From: Anaerolineales bacterium
Lineage (GTDB): Bacteria; Chloroflexota; Anaerolineae; Anaerolineales; UBA11579
Direction of reading: 5' to 3'
DNA length: 64,000 bases
Assembly: GCA_019454165.1 (NCBI GenBank)
Contig: CP075367.1
Coordinates: forward strand, 317,971 to 381,970
The notes under the pieces were generated by a model. The model saw nothing but the letters and a program-made list of their open reading frames with translations, was not told the DNA's origin and searched no databases. This document shows positions 25,029-32,526 of the stretch, piece after piece (within the stretch, counting starts at the first letter, position 1; the number at the start of each line of letters is the position of its first letter). Position numbers and translations under genes: made by a program.

Positions 25029-25610
25029 ATGCACATCGGCGTCCTTGCCCTCCAGGGTGACTTTGCAGAACATGCCAGCATGCTGGCCCGCCTCGGCGCG
25101 CAGGTGCGCGAGGTGCGCCTGCCGGAGGAGCTGGATGGGCTCGACGGCCTCGTGCTGCCCGGCGGCGAATCCACCACCATCGGCAAACTGGCGACCGACT
25201 ACGGCTTGATCGAACCCATCCGCGCCTTCGGCCAGACCAAGGCCATCTACGGCACCTGTGCCGGCGCCATCTTCCTTTCCAAAGATGCCGAACGCAAGCA
25301 GCCGCTGCTCGGCATTATGGATATCACCGTGGAGCGCAACGCCTACGGCCGCCAGGTCGAGAGCTTCGATGTCGAGGTGGATGTGCCCGCCCTGCACGGC
25401 CTGGCGGCTGGTGACCCGCCGGTGCGCGCCGTCTTCATCCGCGCCCCGCTCATCAAAAGCGTCAGCGGGGGCGCCAAGGCCCTGGCCAGCCTGCCGGATG
25501 GGCGCATCATCGCCGCTAAGCAGGGCAAGCTGCTCGCCACCGCCTTCCACCCGGAGATCTCGGGCGATGACCGCTTCCACCGCCTGTTCCTGAAGCTGGC
25601 AGAAAGTTAA
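25029..25610 (+). CDS. pdxT: Pyridoxal 5'-phosphate synthase glutaminase subunit PdxT
   Basis: This 193-residue class I glutaminase supplies ammonia to PdxS. The catalytic cysteine is in YGTCAGAIFL, the conserved GGESTTIG motif is present, and the His-Glu dyad is in FHPEIS. The ATG at 25029 keeps the family start (MHIGVLALQGDFAEH). An upstream ATG at 24984 lies in the repeat and is not used. It is transcribed with pdxS. Confidence 0.97.
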   Translation: MHIGVLALQGDFAEHASMLARLGAQVREVRLPEELDGLDGLVLPGGESTTIGKLATDYGLIEPIRAFGQTKAIYGTCAGAIFLSKDAERKQPLLGIMDITVERNAYGRQVESFDVEVDVPALHGLAAGDPPVRAVFIRAPLIKSVSGGAKALASLPDGRIIAAKQGKLLATAFHPEISGDDRFHRLFLKLAES

Positions 25611-25655
25611 CACAACCTTGATGCAACCCAAAAACCGCTGTTGTAAAATAGCAGG

Positions 25656-26588
25656 GTGTTGCGCGACTTTACAATTACAGATTATGGGGCGCTAAACACC
25701 GCCCGCCATTACGCTCTGTTCCTGCATAACCAATCCGTGCTCACTCGCGGCCCGGCGGCCCTGACCCGCCGTGCCTTGCTGGCGTCGCTGTGCTCCTTCA
25801 CCGGGGTCCACACCGCCGTCAGCACTGATGAAGGCCTGGTGCTCCAGGCCCAGCGTTTCGCTGGCCGCTCGCTGGCCGCCCTGGTGTTCCTGGGGCCACA
25901 GGCTGCCGCCAGCGGCGGCGCGCTCACCCGCGCGGTCGAGTACATGCTCAAGCAGCTCGGCCCGCATGGTGTGCAAGGCATCTTCGCCGAGCTCGACGAG
26001 CACAGCGCTGCCAGTGCGGCGTTGCAACAAGCCGGGCTCAGTGTGCAGGCTCACCAGCGCGTCTGGCGGCTGACCCGCACGCCGCAGGCTGGCTACGACA
26101 ACCTGCTGTGGCAGCCGTACCTCGGCCGCCATAAGCTGGCGGCAGACCTGCTGCGCAACCGCTTGGTGCCTGTGCAGTTGCACCACCTCGATTGCGGCTC
26201 CGCCGACGCCCGCGACAGTTTTGTGCTGTACGAGGGCGGCCAGCTCGCCGCCTTTGCCGATGTACAGCGCGGCCCGCGCGGCATCTGGGTGCAATTGCTG
26301 ATCGAGCCTGGCCATGCGCTGGCCGACCGCCTGATGGCGCTCATGCTCCACCTGCGTCCGCGGCCTAACCGCCCGGTGTATGTATGCGTGCGTGCTCACC
26401 AGGATTGGCTGGAACCCGCGCTCGAAGGGTTGGATGCTCAGCCTGGCCCGCGCCAGGCCGTACTGGTGCGCCGCATGGTGCACCCCGTAAAAGTAAAAGA
26501 CCTGCAAAAGATTGCCAAGGCGGCCGGGGTAGAAGCGTCCACCATCCAATACCCTGTGCGCCCCACTGCAACCATGGATGAAAAATGA
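25656..26588 (+). CDS. GNAT-like hypothetical protein coupled to the R3H ATPase gene
   Basis: This 310-residue protein starts with GTG. It is made of two similar alpha/beta halves (about 1-145 and 150-280) that resemble weak GNAT-fold domains (GLVLQAQRFAGRSLAALVFL, GALTRAVEYMLKQL), but a classic acetyl-CoA signature is not clear. Its stop overlaps the ATG of the R3H ATPase by 4 bases, so the two are translationally coupled. It may help the ATPase in a shared process. Function is unknown. Confidence 0.7.
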   Translation: MLRDFTITDYGALNTARHYALFLHNQSVLTRGPAALTRRALLASLCSFTGVHTAVSTDEGLVLQAQRFAGRSLAALVFLGPQAAASGGALTRAVEYMLKQLGPHGVQGIFAELDEHSAASAALQQAGLSVQAHQRVWRLTRTPQAGYDNLLWQPYLGRHKLAADLLRNRLVPVQLHHLDCGSADARDSFVLYEGGQLAAFADVQRGPRGIWVQLLIEPGHALADRLMALMLHLRPRPNRPVYVCVRAHQDWLEPALEGLDAQPGPRQAVLVRRMVHPVKVKDLQKIAKAAGVEASTIQYPVRPTATMDEK

Positions 26589-28282
26589 CAAGACGCCAAA
26601 TCACTGACGACCTTGACGCTTTGCTCGGCGTACTGCCGCCTGATGTGCAGGCCGCCGTGCGCGAACACAACAACAGCTCAGACCTGCTTGAGATCATTCT
26701 GGATCTCGGGCGGGTTCCGACCACGCGCCTGGTCAACGAAGAAGTTGTGCTGCTGGAGCGCGAGATCAACAAAGATGACATTGACTACGTTGTCCAGCGC
26801 CTGCGTGACTTTGACGAAGACAACCGCGCCGGCATCGAGCGCAGCCTGCATCGCATCTCAGCCATCCGCAACCGCCGCGGCGATGTGGTTGGCCTGACCC
26901 TGCGCGTTGGCCGCGCCGTCTACGGCACCATCGACATCATCGAAGACCTGATCCAGGATGGCAAGAGTCTGCTCATCCTCGGCCGCCCGGGCGTGGGCAA
27001 GACTACCTTGCTACGCGAGGCCGCTCGCATCCTGGCTGAGAAGAATCGCGTCGTCATCGTCGACACCTCCAACGAGATCGGCGGCGATGGCGATGTGCCT
27101 CACCCTGCCGTGGGCCGCGCCCGCCGCATGCAGGTGGCCACGCCTTCGATGCAGCACGAAGTGATGATCGAAGCGGTGGAGAACCACAATCCGCAGGTCA
27201 TCGTGATCGATGAGATCGGCCGCGAGCTTGAAGCCAAGGCGGCCCGCACCATCGCCGAGCGCGGTGTCCAGCTCATCGGCACCGCCCACGGCAATTCGCT
27301 CGAGAACTTGCTGCTCAACCCCACCTTGTCTGACCTGGTGGGTGGCATTGAATCTGTCACCCTCTCGGATGAAGAAGCCCGCCGCCGCGGCACGCAAAAG
27401 ACCGTGCTCGAGCGCCGCTCGCCGCCTACGTTTGACGTATTGGTGGAGATCCAGTCGCGCAGCCAGTTCGCCGTGCATCGCGATGTGGCCATCGCGGTAG
27501 ACGGCCTGTTGCGCGGCTACCCCATCGAGCCTGAGCAGCGCACCCGCGATGACAATGGCGAGATCAAGATCACGGCCGCTCAGCCGGCGCCCGCCAACCC
27601 GCGGGCGGGCCGCGGCGAGCCGGCCCCGCGCAGCGGCCGCTTGGCCAAGAATGCGCCCTCCGGCCGCCAGCCGGCCGGCGGCTCCATGGGCGGCGGCCCG
27701 CGCCGCCGTGAGCCCGCGCCGGAACCAGAACCTGGCGGGGGTTACGAGGCCTTCGCACGCACGCAGCCTGCGCCGGCCGCCGCGGTACCCACGGCTGTCC
27801 GCAGCAGCGCCAGCTTGCAGCCGGTGCGCATCTACCCCTTCGGGGTGGCCCGCAACCGTCTGGTGAACGCCGCCAAGCGCGTCGGCGTGCCGGTCATCCC
27901 GGTCAAAGAGCCGGGCGAGGCCGATGTGCTCGTGACCCTGCGTACCTACTACCGCAAGCGCCAGCGCCCCATTGTGGATGCGGAGCAGCGCGGTATGCCT
28001 GTATATGTTCTGCGCGCCAACACCGTCTCCCAGATGGAGCGCTTCCTCTCCGGCTTGTTTGACCTGCCCGGTGGGGTCGAGGAGCCTGGCGATATGGATG
28101 AGCAGCTCGGCCAGACTCGTCAGGCCATTGACGCCGTGCTCAACGGCGAGCGTTGGGTGGAGCTGCCGCCGGCCACATCCCACATCCGCCGCTTGCAGCA
28201 CCAAATGGTGGAGGAATCCAAGCTGGTCTCGCACTCCTACGGCAAGGAACCCAATCGCAGAGTAAGGATCTTTAGGGAGTAG
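26585..28282 (+). CDS. AAA ATPase with R3H domain (Ycf45/SpoIIIAA-like)
   Basis: This 565-residue protein has an N-terminal SpoIIIAA-like ATPase. Walker A GRPGVGKTTLL lies near residue 133, Walker B VIVIDEIGRELEA lies further on, and the arginine-rich region IGTAHGNSLENLL follows. A Pro/Ala/Arg-rich disordered linker (~325-410) and a second alpha/beta region (~415-490) come next. The C-terminal single-stranded-nucleic-acid-binding R3H motif (HQMVEESKLVSHSYGKEPNR) completes the protein. Homologues are the chloroplast/cyanobacterial Ycf45 proteins and SpoIIIAA, whose exact role is unsettled. It is soluble and likely acts on nucleic acid. Confidence 0.92.
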   Translation: MTRRQITDDLDALLGVLPPDVQAAVREHNNSSDLLEIILDLGRVPTTRLVNEEVVLLEREINKDDIDYVVQRLRDFDEDNRAGIERSLHRISAIRNRRGDVVGLTLRVGRAVYGTIDIIEDLIQDGKSLLILGRPGVGKTTLLREAARILAEKNRVVIVDTSNEIGGDGDVPHPAVGRARRMQVATPSMQHEVMIEAVENHNPQVIVIDEIGRELEAKAARTIAERGVQLIGTAHGNSLENLLLNPTLSDLVGGIESVTLSDEEARRRGTQKTVLERRSPPTFDVLVEIQSRSQFAVHRDVAIAVDGLLRGYPIEPEQRTRDDNGEIKITAAQPAPANPRAGRGEPAPRSGRLAKNAPSGRQPAGGSMGGGPRRREPAPEPEPGGGYEAFARTQPAPAAAVPTAVRSSASLQPVRIYPFGVARNRLVNAAKRVGVPVIPVKEPGEADVLVTLRTYYRKRQRPIVDAEQRGMPVYVLRANTVSQMERFLSGLFDLPGGVEEPGDMDEQLGQTRQAIDAVLNGERWVELPPATSHIRRLQHQMVEESKLVSHSYGKEPNRRVRIFRE

Positions 28283-28283
28283 A

Positions 28284-28364
28284 AAGAGTGCGCAGTGAAC
28301 AGTGACGAGTGAGTAGGATGTCTTCCCGCTCACTGATCACTGTTCACTCATTACTCATCACTGA
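28284..28364. repeat. ATCACTGA-type inverted repeat
   Basis: Tandem GTGAACAGTGACGAGTGAG units face CTCACTGATCACTGTTCACTC, giving a long hairpin between the R3H gene and the racemase gene. It belongs to the same family as the repeats at 24953-25028 and 36317-36396. Confidence 0.75.
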
Positions 28365-28366
28365 CC

Positions 28367-29053
28367 ATGAAACACATTGGCATCGTTGGCGTCTCGTACG
28401 AAGGTGCAGCCCTGTGCTACCGCACCATCATTCAGGAGAGCAAAGACTTCTTCTCTCCTTTCAACAATCCTGAAGTCACGCTGCACAACTTCAACATGAG
28501 CGACTATCACTTTCCCTCCGAAGAAGGAAAGTGGGATCAGGTCAGCGAGACCATCTTGCGTTCAGCCCACAAGCTGGCCGGCATCGGCGCCGACTTCCTC
28601 ATCTGCCCCGACAACACCGTCCACGTCTCGATCGACCCCATCATCGAGCGCTCGCCGCTGCCCTGGCTGCACATCGCTGAAGAAGTTGGCCGCGAGGCCG
28701 TGGCGCGCGGCTACACCCGCGTGGGCATCCTGGGCACCCAGCCGCTGATGGAAGGCCCGGTCTACCCGCGCAAACTGGAGCCGATGGGCATCGAGCTCAA
28801 ATTCCCTGACTTGGTGCAGCGCCAGCAAGTGCACAAGCACATTGTTGATGAGCTGATCTATGGCGAAATGCGGCCGGAGACGCGGCGCTACTTCCAATCC
28901 CTGATTCGGCAGTTTGCCGAGCAGGGCTGTGACGCGGTCGGCCTGTGCTGCACCGAGATCCCCCTGCTGATCGAGCCGCACGATTCCGTCCTCCCCACCC
29001 TCGACTCCACTCGCCTGCTCGCCCGCGCCGCCCTGCGCTACGCCAGCAACTGA
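28367..29053 (+). CDS. Aspartate/glutamate racemase family protein
   Basis: This 228-residue cofactor-independent racemase has the two catalytic cysteines in the expected places, Cys80 in CPDNT and a second in LCCTEIPLL near residue 195. The N-terminus (KHIGIVGVSYEGAALCYRTI) and the LGTQPLMEG phrase fit the aspartate racemase branch (PF01177) rather than MurI. Its substrate, probably aspartate or a broad amino acid, is not determined. It stands alone and ends in a strong terminator. Confidence 0.9.
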   Translation: MKHIGIVGVSYEGAALCYRTIIQESKDFFSPFNNPEVTLHNFNMSDYHFPSEEGKWDQVSETILRSAHKLAGIGADFLICPDNTVHVSIDPIIERSPLPWLHIAEEVGREAVARGYTRVGILGTQPLMEGPVYPRKLEPMGIELKFPDLVQRQQVHKHIVDELIYGEMRPETRRYFQSLIRQFAEQGCDAVGLCCTEIPLLIEPHDSVLPTLDSTRLLARAALRYASN

Positions 29054-29068
29054 GCTTGCTCCGCCCAC

Positions 29069-29100
29069 AAAAAAGACGGCTGCATAGCAGCCGTCTTTTT
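29069..29100. terminator. Rho-independent terminator, bidirectional
   Basis: The stem GACGGCTGC / GCAGCCGTC has a 3-base loop and is flanked by six A and five T. It separates the convergent racemase and acetyltransferase genes. Confidence 0.9.
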
Positions 29101-29129
29101 ATTTTCTACAATGTAATACCGAGCGGGCC

Positions 29130-30146
29130 TCAACGAGTGACCGTCACCTTCTTGACGTAGCGGTTCACCGCCCCAAAGCGATACTTGTACTCCTCATCCC
29201 CGCGCATAAAGTCGAACACGGCTTTGCCGGCCTCGATGCTGCGTTGCATCATCTCGGCCATCATCAACCACCCGGGCGAGAGCTGCGCATGCTCATTGCT
29301 GAAGCCGGCGTTGTAGCCCCAGATGCGGTTGTCGTAGTCAAAGTTCATGTAGGCCGCCACGCGTTGCTTGCCCACTTTGAGGAAGATCAGTTGCAGCCAG
29401 CCGCCATCGAACGCGGCCCGGGCGATCGTTTCCATCTGAGCGCGCATGGCCGGCGTCAGAAATTTCAGCTTGTCTTCTTCCTGGGTCATAAGGCCGAAGA
29501 AGTCATCCAGCGCCTGGTCCAGTTCGCCCGCCTCGCTGATCAGCTCCGTGCTCACCGGCAGCGCGTTGCGGGCCGCCTTGCGCACCTTGCGCCGCAGCTC
29601 GTGGGCTTGTTTGCTGTCCAGGCTCTCCAGGTAGGCGTCAAAGCTCTCCGGCAGCGGGATGTACGGGCAGGCTTGCAGCGTTTCCTGCGCCGCCTGCAGC
29701 CCGGCGGCTTCGGCCGCCGCCTGCACGCTGTCTATGCTCTTGGATTCGTCCAGCAGGTTATATAGCGCCAGCTCGGCCCAACTGTCGTCAGCCTTTAGTT
29801 CAGCCAGCACGGCTTCGATGAACGCAGTCAAGTCCTGGGGGCGGGCGATGAAATCAAGATAGTCGGCGATCTCATGGCTGCCGATCAGTTGCAGCCGCGC
29901 CCGTCCGTCGGCCGCCTGCGCGCGGAACAGCGGGGCGATCCCTAGCAGCGCGCCATCCGCGCCGCGGCCGGTCACGATGTGCAGTTCAGCATCCTGCCAC
30001 TCGCCGCCGCCCAGGTGTCGCCACCAGGCTTGCTGAAAGGCAAAGGTCAGGAAAGGCAGATTGAGATGGCTTTCTTGCAAAAGCGCGCCCCACTCCTGCT
30101 CCAGTGCGGCCCAGGAGTCGGCGCTGCGGATGACGTCTATCTTCAT
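29130..30146 (-). CDS. GNAT-family acetyltransferase, CelD/BcsL-like
   Basis: This 338-residue protein resembles the CelD/BcsL branch of the GNAT superfamily that acts on polysaccharides or cell-envelope sugars. Conserved features are the N-terminal half ending PLFRAQA, the HELRRKVRKAAR helix, and the C-terminal GxxxAAYMNFDYDNRIWGYNAGFS and GWLMMAEMM segments, followed by FDFMRGDEEYKYRFGA. The ATG at 30146 gives the family start; the open frame upstream is less likely. The substrate is unknown. Confidence 0.84.
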   Translation of the reverse strand: MKIDVIRSADSWAALEQEWGALLQESHLNLPFLTFAFQQAWWRHLGGGEWQDAELHIVTGRGADGALLGIAPLFRAQAADGRARLQLIGSHEIADYLDFIARPQDLTAFIEAVLAELKADDSWAELALYNLLDESKSIDSVQAAAEAAGLQAAQETLQACPYIPLPESFDAYLESLDSKQAHELRRKVRKAARNALPVSTELISEAGELDQALDDFFGLMTQEEDKLKFLTPAMRAQMETIARAAFDGGWLQLIFLKVGKQRVAAYMNFDYDNRIWGYNAGFSNEHAQLSPGWLMMAEMMQRSIEAGKAVFDFMRGDEEYKYRFGAVNRYVKKVTVTR

Positions 30147-30258
30147 TGAATGTTGTATCAGTGGGGATGTTTGTGCAGAATGAGTCAAAGGGATTTTACC
30201 AGTATAATTTTTTGCGCGCGTGGTACGTGCAGTGCGTACAATTGCGGCGCTTACCGAT

Positions 30259-32511
30259 ATGCCTACCGCGCTCGATCTCTTCGTAGTACCTCTCTACAGA
30301 CGCAACGGACAAGACCAGGCTTACCTGCCTGGTGTGCACTTGCTCGCCGCGCCGCGCCGCGCCGCCCGCGGCCGCGCCGGCGAGCGCCTGGTGCTGCAAC
30401 TGACCCTGCCGCCGGAGATCACGCTCAGCGCGGACCAGCAGCACGCTCTGCTCGGTGACCTGGCCGAAGGCTACTTCCGCACCGCCGGCTCCGTCACCGC
30501 CGCCCTGCGCGACCAGATCGATCGGCTCAACACGTATTTCCTGCAGCTCAACCAGCGCGGCCAGTCCGGCGGCGCGCCGGCCCGCCTGGCCGCCATCTCG
30601 GTCCGCGAGGAGCGCGTCACGCTCGCCCACGTCGGCCCGCAGCACGGCTTTGTGCTCAACGGCGGCATTGAGCATCTCTATGATGCGCCTGCCTCCGGCC
30701 GCGGGCTGGGCATGGGCAGCCATGCCGAGGTGCGCTTCTACCAAGCCGAGCTTAGCGCCGCCGATTGCCTGCTCCTCGTCCCCGATGTGCCCTCCGGCTG
30801 GAACGAGAAGACCCTGGCCAACGTAAGCGGCCAAAAGCTCTCGACCCTGCGCCGCCGCTTCCTCAGCGAAGCCGGCGCCGACCTGCGCGCCGTCATGCTC
30901 ATGGCCCAGCCCGGCAGCGGCCGCCTCAGCCTCATGACCAGTTTTGATGACGGAACCGCGGCGGCCCGCCCGCAGGCGCCCCTGCCCCAGCCTGCCACCC
31001 ATAGCGCCCCGCCCGCCGCACAACCGCAGCCTGCGCCTTTGTCCCAGGCGCCCGCCGGCTGGGAGCAGCTGCCCGCACCCGAACATGAGCTCGAGGAAAC
31101 CGGCGCATTCCCCCCTTACGACCCGCCCGCCGAGCCAGCCAGCCAGCTCGCCCAGCCGACCTATGAGCAGGAATGGCCTGTTTACCAGGAACCCGAGGAG
31201 CCTGGCGGCTTTTCGGTACTTATAGACGAAATTTCCACCCGCGCCCGCAAGATCTGGCAACGTGTCTCGCCCGGCCTGCGCAGTTTTATGCTGCGTTTGC
31301 TCCCTGATGAGCCCGTCTTCAACCTCCCGCGCCAGACCCTCGCCATCATCGCTATCGTCGTTCCCCTGGCCGTGGTGATTCTGGTCTCCGTCATCTATTT
31401 GCAGTTCGGCCGCGTGCAACTGTACGAGAACTATCTGGCCCAGGCCCAAAGCGCGGCTGCCCTGGCCCAGGCGCGCGAGAACCCCGTCGAAGTGCGCCAG
31501 GCCTGGTCGGTCGCCGTGCACTACGCCGAGCGCGCCTCCGCCTACGAGCAGGACGCCCAGGCCGCCGCCGAGCTGCTGGCCCAGGCGCGCCTCGCTCTCG
31601 ATGATCTCGATTTCATCGAGCGCATGAACTTCCAACCCGCCCTGTTCACCAACCTGCCGCGCGCCACCAACATCACCCAAATGGTGGCCGATAACCGCGA
31701 TCTGTATATGCTGGATGGCGCCAGCGGCAAAGTCCTGCGCGCCTTCCTCACCTCCAGCGGCTATCAGCTGGATGATTCGTTCTCCTGCGAACCGGGGCCG
31801 TATGGCGGCTACATCGTCAGCGAGCTGATCGACATTGCCTTGCTGCCCTCTAACCATCCGCAAGGCGCATCCCTCGCCGCCATGGATGGCAACGGCAACC
31901 TCATCTTCTGCTTCGTGGGCGAGCGCCCGCTGGCCATCACACTCCTGCCGCCTGACAGTCATTGGGGCAAGCCCACAGCGATCGCGATCGAGAACAGCAA
32001 CCTGTATGTGCTCGACCCCATCACCAATGCGGTCTGGATCTATTTCGGCGAGGGTGGCTCATTCCCCGGCGCGCCGCGCTTCTTCTTCGGCGCTCAGGTG
32101 CCCAGCATGCAGCAGGCCATTGATATTGTGCTGGAGGGCAACACCCTCTACATCCTGAAACAAAATGGCCGCGTGGCCGAATGTGTTTTCAACGATGATC
32201 TCGAGAACCCCACCACCTGCACTGACCCGCTTGAATTCGTAGACACGCGCCCCGGCCAGCAAAGCGGCCCCACCGTGGCCGGCGCCAACTTCTCGCAACT
32301 TTTCCTCACCGATCCACCCGGGCCTTCGCTATTCTTCCTCGACCCCATCGTGCCATCCATCTATCAGTTCAGCACGCGCCTCGGCATGTCGCGCCAGTTG
32401 CGTGCGCAAAGCGAGTTGCCTGAAGGGCTGGTCAGCGCCTTCACCATCTCGCCCAACCGCTTCGTTTTCCTCGCCTTCAAGAACCAGGTCTACTTTGGCC
32501 CCATGCCATAG
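30259..32511 (+). CDS. PPM-phosphatase-like domain / TM / beta-propeller protein
   Basis: This 750-residue protein begins with a PP2C-like fold (about residues 1-215: LAAISVREERVTLAHVGPQHGFVL, then LSAADCLLLVPDVPSGW). The metal-coordinating aspartates of active PPM phosphatases are not evident, so it may be a pseudophosphatase. A Pro/Gln-rich linker follows, then one transmembrane helix (about residues 368-392: LAIIAIVVPLAVVILVSVIYL). The extracytoplasmic region is a helical segment plus NHL/YVTN-type propeller repeats. The ATG at 30259 is chosen. It lies directly upstream of priA with only 15 bases between them. Function is unknown. Confidence 0.8.
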   Translation: MPTALDLFVVPLYRRNGQDQAYLPGVHLLAAPRRAARGRAGERLVLQLTLPPEITLSADQQHALLGDLAEGYFRTAGSVTAALRDQIDRLNTYFLQLNQRGQSGGAPARLAAISVREERVTLAHVGPQHGFVLNGGIEHLYDAPASGRGLGMGSHAEVRFYQAELSAADCLLLVPDVPSGWNEKTLANVSGQKLSTLRRRFLSEAGADLRAVMLMAQPGSGRLSLMTSFDDGTAAARPQAPLPQPATHSAPPAAQPQPAPLSQAPAGWEQLPAPEHELEETGAFPPYDPPAEPASQLAQPTYEQEWPVYQEPEEPGGFSVLIDEISTRARKIWQRVSPGLRSFMLRLLPDEPVFNLPRQTLAIIAIVVPLAVVILVSVIYLQFGRVQLYENYLAQAQSAAALAQARENPVEVRQAWSVAVHYAERASAYEQDAQAAAELLAQARLALDDLDFIERMNFQPALFTNLPRATNITQMVADNRDLYMLDGASGKVLRAFLTSSGYQLDDSFSCEPGPYGGYIVSELIDIALLPSNHPQGASLAAMDGNGNLIFCFVGERPLAITLLPPDSHWGKPTAIAIENSNLYVLDPITNAVWIYFGEGGSFPGAPRFFFGAQVPSMQQAIDIVLEGNTLYILKQNGRVAECVFNDDLENPTTCTDPLEFVDTRPGQQSGPTVAGANFSQLFLTDPPGPSLFFLDPIVPSIYQFSTRLGMSRQLRAQSELPEGLVSAFTISPNRFVFLAFKNQVYFGPMP

Positions 32512-32526
32512 GCTGAGGCGGCGCGC

